64,000 nt of DNA from Nephrocerus scutellatus (lineage: Eukaryota; Arthropoda; Insecta; Diptera; Pipunculidae), in NCBI GenBank assembly GCA_947095585.1, contig OX352763.1, positions 20,571,462-20,635,461 on the forward strand. The letters are read 5' to 3'. Position 1 is the first letter of the stretch. Every line of letters starts with the position of its first letter. Positions 45,395 through 58,200 of this stretch are shown here, piece after piece. The notes under the pieces are model-generated. The model saw only the letters and a program-made list of their open reading frames with translations, ran no database searches and was not told the origin of the DNA. Position numbers and translations under genes: made by a program.

Positions 45395-45590
45395 ATGTTC
45401 ACAAATACACATCATGGCAATCACCGAATGGCGTAAAGCGCAAGAAAATTGATCGTATTCTCATCAGCAAGCAATATCTCAGCTCGCAAATGGACGTTAG
45501 AAGTATACGCGAAGCGGATAACCATAGTGACCATCATCCATTGATTGCACAAATTAGGTTACGGCCAGCTGCGACCCATCCACAATAGAA
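45395..45590 (+). pseudogene. RTE-like LINE endonuclease C-terminal fragment
   Basis: The frame HTWQSPNGVKRKKIDRILIS then KQYLSSQMDVRSIREADNHS and DHHPLIAQIRLRPAA carries the closing motifs of the AP endonuclease: TW.SP.G.....ID.ILI, DVR and SDHH. The frame is open but short, and ends at a stop soon after; no RT follows. The histidine triad SDH is intact. Confidence 0.8.
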
Positions 45591-45599
45591 ACGTTTGAC

Positions 45600-48285
45600 G
45601 TTTTGAAACTACAAGACCCACTCGCATGCAAGACGAATATAGGACCAAAGTAAGTGTCTACCTGGCGGAAACCACACAGTACCTTTTGGGTTATTTAGAT
45701 AATGGAAAATCGGTCCGTCTTCCCGTCGAAATAGGCTACTCAAGTTGGAGAATGTGGTTCGATAATTTTTATATTATTTTTTGAAGCATACACAGGAAAA
45801 AAAAACCCACTGGACTACATACTTCAGTGACATGAATCAAAAGGTTGTATTTTTGGAATGGCAATGTGACCAAATACAATCTAAGACTACATCATCATAA
45901 CCAAGACCACGTCCATGACCACAAGAACGACCGCACCGCAGCAATAAACGAAAACATCCGATTCATTGACTTCCCGCCGACGGGACGCTGCGCTCTGGAG
46001 CCACTTTCCGCCTAATCATACCAAAATTACATCAAAATTATTACTTGCATATGTGTGTGACACGAGGAGGCTTCATTTCGCTTTATGCCACATAATTTCG
46101 GCATTATGTGACAGAGGAACCGCTGGGTATATTTCGGCGAAGAAATTCCATCCTGGCTGCTAAATGAGGCTTAAAAGGACATTTCTTTAGCACATCGCAC
46201 ATTAAGCCGAACGGAGGGAGCATTTTTATTGCATGAATATCGGGTTTACACGTTATCCTCAGCCCCGCAGTCACACTTGAAATTCAACCCTTCCGCCATT
46301 ATGTCGCCCCATTATATTGCCAGCTAACGGTAATAATCGTATATGTGTATGAATATTTTGTTGTTTTCTCTGGAAAATTAAACAATTCCTTTTGTTTATT
46401 GTTTTGCGCATAAATCCTTTGAATAAGATGAAGTCGTCGTCGTCGGTCGTCGTCTCATGTGGGTGAGTATGCTGTCTGTATGCGGTAACAAGGACGTGCT
46501 GTGACTCTGTCACAAAAGGAACGAAAAATTTACCAATGATTGTGCTGTCATTTCTAAGTCCTTTACATACAGAGAGACGGGTGGTAGGTGTGGCAGCAAA
46601 TGCCAATGATAAACATGAGTGTGTGGTTTTTATGTGGGCGCCACTAAATTACCAATTGCCATAATACTTGAGTTAACATGCGTGTACTTTAGAAGATGGC
46701 CGATGGGAAGTAGAGGAGGAAGAATAGAGGCTTATGGGATCAAAAAGGCACAGCTTCGTCCTTTGTTTCATTCGACGCTGTATGTGTTTCGCCTTCAGGT
46801 GAAAATCCTTTGATTTACTTTGTCTCCGTGATGTCAGTGAAGTGCGTGGAGAGCGAGTAATTAGATTGCAATCTTAGCGCAAAAGAAAGAAGCGCCCCAA
46901 GGACATGATAAGGCCACCAAAACACACAACTCACACATGTGTGACAGCCAGTAGGAGAAAAATATGTGCGTAAGCAAAGAGAGTTAGGCAGGAACATGTC
47001 AACTGTGCAGTTGTTGCCCCTATAAAAGAAGTTTTTGTCGAAGATTATGGAATATGGAAATAAAAAATATGCCACCTCCTATAAGGTTATATGTATTATA
47101 AGAATTTTTGATTGCTCTCATCGTCAGCTCACTTATTGCAGCCTAATCCTTGAAGTCATATCAATCCATTTACATGGCTGGTATCTGCATAATCTTGCCC
47201 GCCGCATGCCTCTTGATGAATTATTCATTAGATAAACAACGAGACAGACAGTCTTACGTAAGGGAACTGGAGAACAAGTGAACTTCGTCGGCCGCCTATC
47301 CTACTGTCCAACTGTCCAACGGATGATTGGACACCGCATTGCAACACACATTCTTCTGATGCTCTCCCATTTCAAATTGCAAGTTATTTTATTCGTTTGG
47401 ACAGTGACAATAAATTATCCCGCAGTGCAATCCGTATCCGGCGGGATGGATCCGCTCGTATAGTCCAGACCAAAGGGTTCATCGCTAATGGAACGCATTT
47501 GAATTAATGACGTGTACGCTTAAAGGATTGCCCACTTTGTTACGTCGCATCGTCGTAGTCGATGTCGTTTCTTCGTGGATTTCTGGGTGCAGTGGTATTT
47601 GTATTTTTTGTATGTGTATTTGTTTGTTGGTTTGCCGTCGTCATCGTTGTCACCCAACCACCCAACCACCGTACATCCGTCGCTTATGTGCGACAACTAC
47701 TGTCAATTTCTCAACACGAAGTCCATCGTTCAATGCAAAAGAACAATGGGACATGTCATTTTGTTGACCGCTGCCGACGACTTAAGACGTGGACACAGAA
47801 TGAGGTTGCCATCGTTATCTTCATCCTCGTCATCATCATCATCATCATTCGATTCTGAATGCAAATCGTCAAAGTGAACACTGGAAGAAAACACCGATTG
47901 ATGTATGGAGTCGATCCATCCAACCATCCGTCGTATGAGGTACCGCAATCGTATTGACATGCGACGCAATTCGAAGCATAAATCAAAACACTGCATTGCC
48001 ATGCTTCACACTATCACAGGGACACGCTACGACAAATTACATCGCGCATCAGATTATTTGCATATGGCTCACAGGACATAAAATGCAAAAATTTATTCGG
48101 ACCATGTGAGTGAAGTCCACGTTGATTGGAAGACTTTATGCTCCGCACGACATGCTGGGGGACAATTTTTTAAGGTTATCCTAGCTGGAGTTATTGTTTA
48201 TTTTAAGAAAATGATTTTGTCAAATGGATTAAAAATTTACATTCATTCAGTCTGATGATGATGATTATAAATGGGGTGTAGTAGC
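45600..48285. other. no gene recognised; (TCA)n near 47821-47850
   Basis: About 2.7 kb of unique-looking sequence. A TCATCATC run at 47821-47850 opens three frames locally and produces S- or D-rich spurious peptides. No transposon, RNA gene or exon could be supported. Confidence 0.45.
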
Positions 48286-48289
48286 ACTG

Positions 48290-48890
48290 TGACCCATGCG
48301 GATCTATTGTGCTTCCCCCTGACTTGTGCTGCAGAGACAGTGCATTCCCGTCTCTAAAGTAATCCCTTCATACCTATAGCTCTTAAGAACATAATAAGAT
48401 GGAGCGTATTTAGTACATGTCGCGCAAACTCCGAGATTACGTGAGCTCCAATGTGATATCTTCTCTGTCGAATCGTTGGTCCACATTCGTTAAGAAGATG
48501 CCACGAAGTGTTCTTCGTTTCTCCACAGAGTCTGAAGCTGCCATCCTCTACAAATTTTATTTTCTTTAGATGCCCTTTCAGTGTGCAATGCCCTGTTAGG
48601 AAACCCGTACATTACTATTACTTATTCATGCGAGACCTCTTAGGGTTATAGGTCCAAAGCATTTCCTTTGCTTGCCGTATACCTGGGAGATTCTCCCATC
48701 TTACGGAAGCGGCTGCCTTTCCTATATTACGTAACTCTTCCCGCATTATGCGGTACCGTATACCACAGAACGGTTCTGGTCCTACTTGCGGAGTTTTTGC
48801 TCCTTTATTAGCGAGCCTATCCGCTGCTCCGTTTCCTTCTATGCCAGTGTGTCCCGGCACGCCATTCAGTCTTAACAACACCACAACGAA
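48290..48890 (-). pseudogene. I-group LINE: RNase H end and C-terminal finger
   Basis: Minus strand: RLNGVPGHTGIEGNGAADRL then ANKGAKTPQVGPEPFCGIRY and IMREELRNIGKAAASVRWEN. These are the last RNase H helix (VPGHTGIEGNE.AD.LA) and spacer. Then, through frameshifts, the finger region (48480-48610) and an end with GMHCLCSTSQGEAQ-type codons. The + strand copy at 11738-12075 shares that end. This is the downstream part of the LINE whose RT lies at 49865-50880 on the same strand; other elements are inserted between. Confidence 0.82.
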
Positions 48891-48924
48891 GGGATGTTGA
48901 GTTATTTGCCGAGTTAAGCCGTCA

Positions 48925-49060
48925 GCCTGTGAATGAGCCCACTCGAATTCCAGACATTGTAAGTCATAACGCTAATATCCTTGACTTGTTTCTCAGTCAG
49001 TGTATTATCATCCAAAGCCTCTTCAGAACATTGTGTAGGGTCAGATAATTTTTCTTTGTC
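48925..49060 (+). pseudogene. L2-like LINE endonuclease scrap
   Basis: The + strand reads VNEPTRIPDIVSHNANILDL then FLSQ and, after a shift, SSEHCVGSDNFSLSS. The copy at 9770 reads INEPTRIPHIANL and LGSSDHCVVSANFSL in the same order. Here SDH has become SEH. The piece is about 45 codons and lies between the I-group RNase H part and the RTE copy, in the opposite orientation to both. Confidence 0.7.
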
Positions 49061-49062
49061 CA

Positions 49063-49860
49063 GCGTAGGCTTGGCCGGCCTCGCTGTCGTGTTCCATAAA
49101 TCCTACCGCAAAGGACTTTCCGAGCAGGATCCTCTTCGCTCATGCGAGCTAGGTGTCCTGCCCACCAGAGCCTACCGAGCTTAATTCTATTCACGATGTC
49201 CACATCGCAGTAACGCTCGTAGATCTTATCATTATAGAGTCTCCGGAATTGTTCTTCCTCACATACGGGGCCAACAATTCTCCGTAAGACTTTTCTATCG
49301 AACGCGGCTAAGAGGTCAGAATGCTTTTCACTAAGCACCCCAATCGCAAATCCATATGTAAGTACTGCTATGACCATTGTCTTATATACCAGCAGCTTAG
49401 ATGTTATGGTTAAATTTCTGGATTTAAAAAGTCTTGACAGACTATAGTAGGCTTTGTTGGCTTTAATCAACCGTGCGCGTATTTCTGGTTCCATGCTGTT
49501 ATCGGCTGCTTTCTCTCAGTTATGTGCAGCCCCAGATGTCGTGCCGCCTCCTTGTTCTGGATAAAAGCTTTCTGTAGAACTCTTGGGTTTCTACCAACGA
49601 TGTCAATATCGTCTTCGTAAGGCAGTATCTGAATAGATTTATAGAGGGTTGTTTCTCTCGCCGTTACGTCAGAGTCTCGGATCACTTTCTCCAACGCCAG
49701 GTTGACGAGGATGCAGACCAGTCCATCCCCTTGTCGGTGCCCGTTATTGATGTTGAATGGGCTTGATAGTGATCCGAATATATATTAACTTGGCTTATAA
49801 CATTGGTCATGCCGAATTCTCTAATGGCTTTATAAAGTCCTTCTCTGGGTATGCTACCAT
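49063..49860 (-). pseudogene. RTE-like LINE (family A): RT palm end and C-terminal domain
   Basis: Minus strand: ARETTLYKSIQILPYEDDID then IVGRN (RT motif C; the usual YADD is YEDD), LQKAFIQNKEAARHLGLHI, ARLIKANKAYYSLSRLFKS, TSKLLVYKTMVIAVLTYGF, VLRRIVGPVCEEEQFRRLYN and DIVNRIKLGRLWWAGHLARM, ending GRIYGTRQRGRPSLRW. The stretch 48997-49494 is open for 165 codons, making this the best-kept family A C-terminus here. 5'-truncated and missing the last 110 bp and GAT tail seen at 4985-5100. It is embedded within an I-group LINE. Confidence 0.88.
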
Positions 49861-49864
49861 ACCC

Positions 49865-50880
49865 AGAATAGATAGTAGATAGTCTGTGTCACCGACACAG
49901 ATACTCCCCCTGAGGAGGAAGTTTTGACTCACCATTCCAGCATTGTCCTTATCCATTGGTTGGACGAGTCCTCGATACCTCTGTTACTGATTGCTCTTGT
50001 TATTGAGTCGTAGCTGATGTTATCGAACGCTCCCTCAATGTCAAGGAAAGCACCCAGTGCCATTTCCATGGAGCGAAAGGCCCCTTCTATCTTTTAAATT
50101 AGAAAGTGAAAGTGCTTTATCCATTCCTGTATGCGAACTGGCTTGAGTGTAGAGGGTTAGACGTATCTATCGTAGCTCTGATATGAACATCAATGAGCCT
50201 GTCGATAATTTTGAGGTCAAATGATGTTAGACTTATTGGTCTTTAAGATTTAGGCAACTCACTAGGCCTGTTTCCTGGTTTGGGGATAAAGATAACGACA
50301 ACCTTTATCCAGGTATACGGAATGTAACCCCAGTTGTAGCTGGCTCTTAACAAACCAATCAACTTCGGCAGGATGAGCTCAATTGCTCTCTGTAAGAGTG
50401 TAAGAATAATGCCGGGTGCTTTGAATGGTTTGAAGGAGTCTACGGCCCATTTAACCTTATCTGGACTAAATATTTTTCCATATAAACTATTTACTCTGCT
50501 GTCGATGCGTGCCCTATGATTAGGAGCTTTAGGGAGTGTATGTGAAACATAAGTAAACGAACCGGGGAAATTAACTTGAAATAGTGTTCTAATTATGTCC
50601 TCACGGCCCGACGTGTAGTTACCATCTGCCTTCTTCACAAAGCTTACACAGTTTGTGTGATCCTTGACTAGTGCCTTGTGGATTCGTGCGGCTACTGGCA
50701 TATCAGCAATGCTTTCACAGCATTACCTCCATGTGGCCCGTTTGGATCGTCACAATTTAGAGTTATAATCCGTAAGGGCAAACCTATATTCATCCTAGCT
50801 CTTCTTGCGTTTAGCAGTATTGAAAAGCTTTCTAACTTTCTTCATAATTTTGGCCAGTCGGTCATTCCATCAGGGAACCT
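49865..50880 (-). pseudogene. I-group LINE: linker and reverse transcriptase N-terminal half
   Basis: Minus strand: VAARIHKALVKDHTNCVSFV and NYTSGREDIIRTLFQVNFPG (linker), then DKVKWAVDSFKPFKAPGI, LLQRAIELILPKLIGLLRAS and WGYIPYTWIKVVVIFIPKPG. The RT palm follows in shifted frames: EMALGAFLDIEGAFDNISYD (motif A) and SVSVTQ. The ORF 50243-50701 is open for 152 codons. Upstream, EWPTGQNYEES and KAFNTAKRRAR belong to the linker. The motif-A sequence LDIEGAFDN is typical of I/R1-group LINEs. The copy is then cut by the RTE insertion. Confidence 0.87.
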
Positions 50881-53560
50881 AACGTTTACTCAAAAATTTT
50901 CTCTATATAGTTGAATGGTAAATAGCTGATACTGATACTACACAATGGTCGGATGTGCATAGAGAAACGATAATATATTGTCTTTTAACGACCTCAACAC
51001 ATATCCAGTAATCCAGAAATCGAAGCCAAATCTGTTGGGGTGTATCAAGAAAACCACCAATATGAACATAACATGCATTGGATTTAATGTTGCGGTTTTA
51101 GACTAATTTTCTATAAGTTATATAGGTAACCACAATGCTCTCCAGCACGGTTTCATGTTACGTAACTTTTAAAACCTAACCACACTGTAAACAATTTAAA
51201 AAATTTTATTCGAACAACCAGCAAACAATTTACACTAAAATTACTGAAATTAATTTTAGCCATATTCGGTATCAGTAGGAATGACATGTTAATTCTGTGT
51301 AGATTTAGTCGCATGAGAGGATTTATACACAGAAGGCAATTATTTTGTATTTTTACTTCACCTTTGACTCTGCCCCGACGTGCTGTTACGTGCATTAGGC
51401 TGGCATGGTTCAATGTTGTAAAAAACATATAAAAGCGTAGCTCAGCTGAAGGAACTACTGAAATAACCATCAATCGTGGCTGATTTCCCCAACGATCCTA
51501 TAGTTTTTTGTCATAAGGAGAGGTTTCATAAATGGGCAACTATCAATGTCTCAAAGGAACGAACTTCAACTATAAACACATATAATCACTTTAAAGTGAA
51601 CTCAGTGACTCCACCCATTGGCAATTATATTTCTGGTACAACAATACCCTGCAGTCTATATTGGATGTGCGTGCGCGACCAACCACTTTTTATCGTCGCC
51701 GTTCCTTGGAGGCAATTAATTTTCATTTTCAATTGACGGTGCAGCACTTATCCTGTCACATAAACCCCAAACGAGCAGCATCAGCATCATCATCATCATT
51801 GAACCAGAAACAAACAATGCACCGCACTGCTGAGCACACACACACACATGATATGACGATCCTCCGCCTTGCATTGATGTGTCTGACCCCGAGTGGAGTG
51901 GCCTTTTGTTCTGCCATCCATCCTTTACGTCTACCTACGTCGAACGCGTTCGCGTCGCGAATGAATACCTCTCTCATGACAGACCTAATGAAAACATGTT
52001 TTCATTTCTGAATAATGCACATTAAGGATAATAAAGCTCTTCGCTACTCTTGACAGGAACGCCACGGCCAAGGTCGAGGTTTCTTTAGCTCTCCTTGATG
52101 CCCGCCCGCCTGCTCAAGAGGAAACGTTGGATCACAAATCTCCTCAACGTACAGAGAGCAAAGAGCAATTGGGGGAACAAATAAAGCCAGCTCAGACCAT
52201 CACGAATCGTCGCTATGATCCCACCACAAGCGATCAATCAAGTGCGCGAGCACAAATAACAAAGCGCGGAGATGAACCACCGACTCGACTCGCCTTGATC
52301 GCTGGATGAAAGTAAAATAACCCATCTAAACGTGGGTGAACACTGAGCCCATAAAATCAGTGTTGAGACCGCAGCAGTTCTTGTTCATTCATCCTGTCCT
52401 TTCATGTCCTCTGTCCTCTGTCCTCTGTCCTGTCACCGGATGATGGTGAGCCAAAAGTTAACACGATCGCCGCTCAGAAATGCAAACGAACTGAGCATAC
52501 GAGAGCAGCTATGTAAAAGCCAAGGTGCCCACACCTTTACCAAGAAGAAGATCAACGAACGATCCGGAAGCGGTGCAGTTGATGCAGACAGACTGCCATG
52601 CGTCCGACCATTCTATGCTTCAGACGGCCACGCAGAGGAAATTGCTCAATTTATGAAGTCAAATGGATCGATTACGTTATTGCGAACCAAAAACGCCTTC
52701 AAAAAATAGTCAACGCGAAGGCGCACCTGGACGGGATAGTTCTAAAGGTAGAGATAAGTTCGTCTGCCTCCACTGAATGCATCCATTCATCTATTGAAAT
52801 ATCCAAAACCGCCCACTATAAATCATTGCGAACTGTGCACTCGATCACGTGCATGCGTGCGTCCCAGACGGTCGACAGTCAATCATACCGCTGGGAAGCG
52901 GGGATCCCTATTGATCTGCTTGTAATAGGGATGACGACTCCAGAATTTGTGTCTGTTCTACCAGATGGTGGAGAATATGATCTAGAAGCAATTCCTAGAC
53001 AGACAGACTTGCTAAATTTTCAGTTTATATGCGCATGCCCATGAATTTTCTTGAAGATATGCCGAAGTTTGCATTGTCTAGAGATAGCTAGTTAGTTAAA
53101 CTGATTATTTCTAAACTGATGGGAATCACTCGGTACGAGGCAATGGTGAGGTATAAGTGATAACTGTTCCAACAGTTTCACAGTTTGCTCACCGTTCGTC
53201 TAATTTCCTCTTAAAAAGTGGATTTTTGTAGCGTTGTCTTTGGGTTACTACAACATTTCAGCTTATGTCATCTCATACGGTTATTCATCTCTAAACCCTG
53301 GTGTGGTCTTTACAGGAAAGGCTTCGTTTCGTATAGCACACATCTAAAGGACTTCATTAGAAGTTTTCTATTCGAACATGAAACCTGTACTGTACTGTAA
53401 ATTCTCAGCCCCCGATGTCATGCCGCCGGCATTAATTTAAATAAAACCGTCTGTAAGATTGTATCTGATTGTATTCAATTCATCTGTATAAAAAAAAACA
53501 TTTTATAATTACGCTTTTAGAATTAATACCAAAGTATCTGATCATACAGGCTTCCTAACT
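50881..53560. other. no gene recognised; short microsatellites near 51778 and 51836
   Basis: Mostly unique DNA. CAT and CA runs at 51778-51852 and a tgtcctc repeat at 52400-52430 are the only simple repeats. A 148-codon frame at 52598-53044 has no motif. A 40-bp piece at 53408-53450 (agcccccgatgtcatgccgc) resembles family A RTE sequence at 49530. Confidence 0.45.
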
Positions 53561-53569
53561 CAACTTAAT

Positions 53570-54250
53570 TCTTTCAGGCGGATATTCTAGTGGTAAGGAA
53601 GGCTTGAAGGGTATTAAGCTATAGTACAACGCACAAGCGTTGGTATATGTGAACACAGCCAATCTGCAATCAAAGCCATTCATGCAAACATCAACAACTC
53701 GAAACTCGGTAAACAAAGCTAAGCGGAATTGTCTTCGATTGACAAAAACTATCGTATACGTGTCAGGGTACAGTAACATAAAGGGCGACGAGAGAACAGA
53801 CGAATTGGTAAAGAAGGTGTCACTCAATGGAAAGAGTTACCTTCCCAATGCGAACAGTCATTGAACAAATGCTCTCTTTCTTTACACCACTAGGTCATAA
53901 ATAAGGTGAAGCAGTCTGACCAAATGCAACAATATCAAGGAGAACCATCGCAAGTAGATATCAAGATTTTGAAGGGTAATTGACATAGATATGGCTATCA
54001 TTGAGATAAGTGGCAGTAGGCGGGCCGGCATAAAACCTTCTGCAGGAGCTGTAAGGATGTACAATCGGAACGAAACTCCACTATCCGCTATCACTGCAAA
54101 AGTCCAGACTACCACGGTCTCCACTACGCGCTTTAGACAAATCATTCTTTGCTGACCTGAAAGGACCTTCGCAGTACAGGATTATTGAACTATTCTAGTA
54201 TTTGAACGCTACAAGCTGGATTGAAAAACCATCTGTTAAAAACATAATAG
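53570..54250 (+). pseudogene. R1-like LINE: RNase H to C-terminal end (decayed)
   Basis: Frame pieces in order: SQSAIKAIHANINNSKLG and ELSSIDKNYRIRV (RNase H), VSGYSNIKGDERTDELVKKV (GHSNI.GNE.ADELA block, with the H of GH changed to Y), CRSC-type codons near 54040, and finally ALDKSFFADLKGPSQYRI then IELF and YLNATSWIEK. The end 'FF.DL.ELS...I..FLN.T.W' is characteristic of these LINEs. Stops and shifts separate the pieces. The remnant at 2175-2412 is the same type. Confidence 0.78.
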
Positions 54251-54519
54251 GGTATCTGGATGTTTGTAGTAACAAAATGGAACACTAAAGCGCGGTAACT
54301 GACGCCCTCCAAAGTGCACAGAAACATGCACTCAACCTACATATACCAACTATCGGATCGCTTTCTTCAGGTTCAACTTCAGCTTTTGCCTTTCAAAGGC
54401 CTTAACTGGAGCTATAATGCTTCTAATTACATTTTCGCTTTCGACGGTCAGCCAACAGCAGAATAGGTGAAATATCACAGAATGCATGAGAATTGCAGGT
54501 GGCCGTAACTATCTCTGAC

Positions 54520-55325
54520 TGGTGGAAGTGCGATCAAACCTACATGTTTTCTCATGGAACGTACACTCACTTTATAGAGCCGAACCGCAAAGTAGCTTGC
54601 CGTTAGCTAGCAAAGATGCGGTGGACATGGAATGGTGTCTTACAAAAATCAGAATATGACATATATTACAGCTATCATGCGAGTAATCATGTGCTCGGGG
54701 TGGGGTTTCTAGTCAGCAAAAGAATGAAATCCACCGTTGTCGGCCTTAAAGCAGTAAATGAACGGCTATTCACCCTTCGCGCACCTACAGAAGATTCCCC
54801 AGATGATGAAAAAGATGAATTCTTTGCATTAGTCGAGCGGGAACTCCATGCCTGTCCTCAGTATGACGTAAAAATCATTCTGGGGGATATGAATGCCAAA
54901 ATAGGTAGAAAGCCAGTACTGACACAGTACATTCGCACCGATAAGATACACGAGAACACTAATGACAATGGATATATATATATATATATATATACCGCGT
55001 ACCGAGTAATGCAAAAATTTCAAAGAACGCGGGCACGCGTGTTTGTCCCATACATAAGAAACGAGATATCACAACATGCTGCAATTATCGGGGTACAACG
55101 TTGTTGAGTACCGCGTATAAGATTTTCTCCTCCATCCTTCAAGACAAGATAGCCCCATACGCTTAATTCATCATTGGTCCGTACCAGTGTGGCTTCATCC
55201 CAGGCAAATCAGCATCTAATCAGATGTACACCATTCGGCAGGATGACATTGGCTCAAAATCGGGACCGGTGGAGAGACTTTTTGCGGGAGGCCAGGTCCG
55301 GACCCCGCTTTTAGAGCCAAATATG
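54520..55325 (+). pseudogene. RTE-like LINE, internally deleted (endonuclease + RT start + 3' tail)
   Basis: Endonuclease part: FSWNVRTLYRA, WNGVLQKSEYDIYYSYHASN, HVLGVGFLVSKRMKSTVVGL, KAVNERLFTLR joined directly to APTEDSPDDEKDEFFALVER, YDVKIILGDMNAKIGRKPV and HENTNDNG. About 13 residues normally found between TLR and APTE (the NVHAPT strand) are missing. A (TA)n run at 54971-54994 follows. RT pieces GITLLSTAYKIFSSILQDKI and IIGPYQCGFIPGKSASNQMY occupy 55090-55250. Then tagagccaaatatgatga at 55308 is the family A 3' tail. So most of RT is deleted and the copy is dead. Confidence 0.85.
54971..54994. repeat. (TA)n microsatellite
   Basis: Twelve TA units inside the RTE-like endonuclease remnant, at the point where the coding match to LINEs ends and before RT pieces resume, so it may mark the deletion joint. 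Confidence 0.9.
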
Positions 55326-55329
55326 ATGA

Positions 55330-57830
55330 AGTTAATCAATTTCAGCCGATTTTCATATGATGGGATGATATAGTTGTTGGCCCTTGTGAGACCACGTAAG
55401 GCAAAATTTCATGCAATTTACATTACACTACTAAATACCTACTGACCTGTTTCTTAGAGCTAAACTTCCAAAAAAATGCCCTTAGAAACCATTTCGTTCT
55501 TGTCCGACTTTGTTTGCGAGTGAATTTTTTCTTGTTGTTCTTCGTTCAAAAAAAAATCATTTGATATTCGTTGCGGTGCCGTCTTCGTAGCATAAAGTGC
55601 AACATTGTATTTGAACCATCAACGTCCATCCAGTCTCATTATGGCATGACAATCGCCTCCACAAACATAAAAATATGTTTGACATTCAAGGAAGCTTCGG
55701 CGAGCGTAGATCTTAGAAGAACATTTTTCTCTATTTTGATGTATTGAATTCCCAAAGGATCCTGGACCTTTGACGGACTGATGATGACAGACAACGTACA
55801 ACGAAATAGAAACTCTTTTCTGAACTATGGAGAAGCCATACATGATCGCGTTCTCTGCCTTCGATGGCGGATGCGACCAAGCACCGAACAAATGAACGAA
55901 CAAACGAACTCATTCCTTGGCCGCGCCATCACTTGTTGGTTTCATTTGTTTGTAACCTGTCAACCCCCAGTCGATTTATCTCTCTTAAGAATTGTGCTGA
56001 TTGTCCAACGGCAGATGCAGTACGTCGCATCGTGTCCCATCGCATCAACCCTATAAACCGCCAATGATCGTTGCAATTGCAATCCCAACAGGAGGCTACC
56101 TGCCACAAAAGCCATTGTCATCGCCATCTTCAATGTCTGTTGATGACTGTTTGTTTCTGATGCTACAGTGGCTGGAAGAGTCTAGCTTACATCAGCTGCT
56201 GCGATGGACCGCAAGCCTCTCGTCATCGTCGTCGACCGTCCAGCCACTATACATACACAAATGACAGCTCAAATGTTGTCGTCGTCGTCGTCGTCGAGCT
56301 GGAGCCTTCCTTTTAAATGTGATGACAGCTTTAATGGTTATCGCTTGCTGTGTTTCTGTATTTCTCCGGTTAAGCCAGTTCCAGTGTCCAGAGTATCAGT
56401 CCAACAAGTTCTTCAGTCAGTCAGTGAGCAGCAGCAGTTCAGGTTCAAGTTGAGGTTCAAATTCGCCACGACTGAGACGGACTGAAACACTAAGACTATA
56501 CTCTACACCTGAGAAATTGAGTGAGGGACGACAAAAATTCGCCAGCAAATTCACCGATACAAAGCACTGTATAAGACAAAAATTAAAAATAAAAACGTGC
56601 GCGCTTGCGCATTGACGTTTGACATTTTCGCTTGGTCATTGGGCTGTGGCTGGCTCAAGCACAGCATCAGAATTTATTTAGCAACTCTCGAGTAAAAAGT
56701 TTTCTTGTTCCGAAAGAAATTTACGACGAGCTAAGTTTCTAGCCGCTTCAAGCTGTGCCCACTATACACTTGGGACAAACCATAAAAAGACGAACTGCTG
56801 GCTGCTTACGTGAAACTCTATACCGAGAACTGAGGCGGACGAGTAGGATGATCGGTGTACACGGAGACGGAATCAAACCACAGCATTAGTATCAATTTCT
56901 CGGACTCCAAGAGCAGCGTGGCAAACGGAGATCCCATGACAATCCCAAATATCACATTTAGATGAATTTAGAGAGCGTTGACGGGAGCGGGCGGGGCTGG
57001 TCAGCCAGTCTGTGGATAATTTATTAATTGCGAACTTGACATAGCCTCTCTCGCAATGTCATCATCATTCACATAATCTGTCTTTAGCCGCCGCGGCCAA
57101 TTGCTGTTGCCAAAAACGAGAAACTACCATTGTGGGCGCGCAACGCAGAGTGATTCGTGCAGAGAGGATATTTATGGCGACACTTGTTCTGGTTTGACTT
57201 AGCAATGCAGCCGAGGTGTGCATATATAGTGCAACACGCGCGACAACTTAACAAAATGAAATTTATCCAACAATCATGCAGCTGGCCGGTGTGGACCATA
57301 TCATACCCGTTCAGGGGGATATACCTACCTTCGATTTGAGTATCAAATTTCTGATCGATTATGCACGAGCGATTTTTTGATAGAAAGCGAGAGAGATTTT
57401 TTCCTTACAGAATATCTGGTCTGCTCTGGAGGTTGTTATTTTTTTACAAAAATGTCGCAAATTTACGGCAAATTTTGTTGCAATAAATTATTTGCAAAAT
57501 TTGTTTCAAGAAGGAATCCAATCTCAACCGTTTAGTGGGCAGAAATATACGTTAAAGTAAATGTGGTATTTGTGATCCCAAATTGGTCCTTAATAATGGA
57601 AGATTCAATCCTGTTATATTACGAGTCAATTGGAGCAGGCTAAAATAGAATAGGTTCTCAGAGCCTATTTAAGCCTTACACGATTCTTTCTTATGTTTCT
57701 GTTGTAACGAAGGTAATTTAGCTCAACTAACTTGACTACGTCACAAATTTAGTAAATAAGTATAGTAAAAAATATATTAAGACAAAACAAAAACAAACCA
57801 GTCGTAGCAGTACAGAACACATATAAACAA
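55330..57830. other. no gene recognised; (GTC)n at 56278-56295
   Basis: About 2.5 kb. A GTC run opens several frames and yields S- or V-rich spurious peptides. Nothing else could be identified on either strand. Confidence 0.45.
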
Positions 57831-57834
57831 CTAG

Positions 57835-58200
57835 CGAAAACTAGCGTTTCCCAGCTGCTCCATCCCACTGACCACCCGCCCGATGACCACCCACCGACAG
57901 AGCCCTCTCCAACAGTTGAGCACATCCAACCATTTACCACCTCAGACACCCAGAGAACTATAGAATCGACACTTATATAAACACAAAATATATATACGTT
58001 TTGAATCGTGAGTTATGGTCGTGAGTTCATACAAAAATCCTATGGGAAACAGCACTTTCAGGTTTTCTCGAATTTTCCAATTTTTCATTCTGCATAAGCT
58101 TTATACAGACTATGATGAACATTTTCAAATAAAAATTAGCCAAATCGATGCGGTTACCAACGAACAGCGTTTCATTTGTATTTATATAGCAGAAATATTT
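57835..58200 (+). repeat. dispersed non-coding repeat, copy 2
   Basis: Shares with 30785-31130, in order, a C-rich patch (ccactgaccacccgcccgat), tgaatcgtgagttatggtcg, gtgagttcatacaaaaatcc, ttctcgaattttccaatttt and tagccaaatcgatgcgg, with a divergent 3' end. Moderate divergence suggests an old family. No ORF. Confidence 0.7.

Noticed and set aside
47730..48002. Acidic/serine-rich open frames around 47.8 kb
   Set aside because: Produced by the TCA microsatellite; length outside the repeat is short and without motif.
52598..53044. 148-codon open frame
   Set aside because: No domain, no repeat relation, no signal peptide and no coding bias visible; chance length cannot be excluded.
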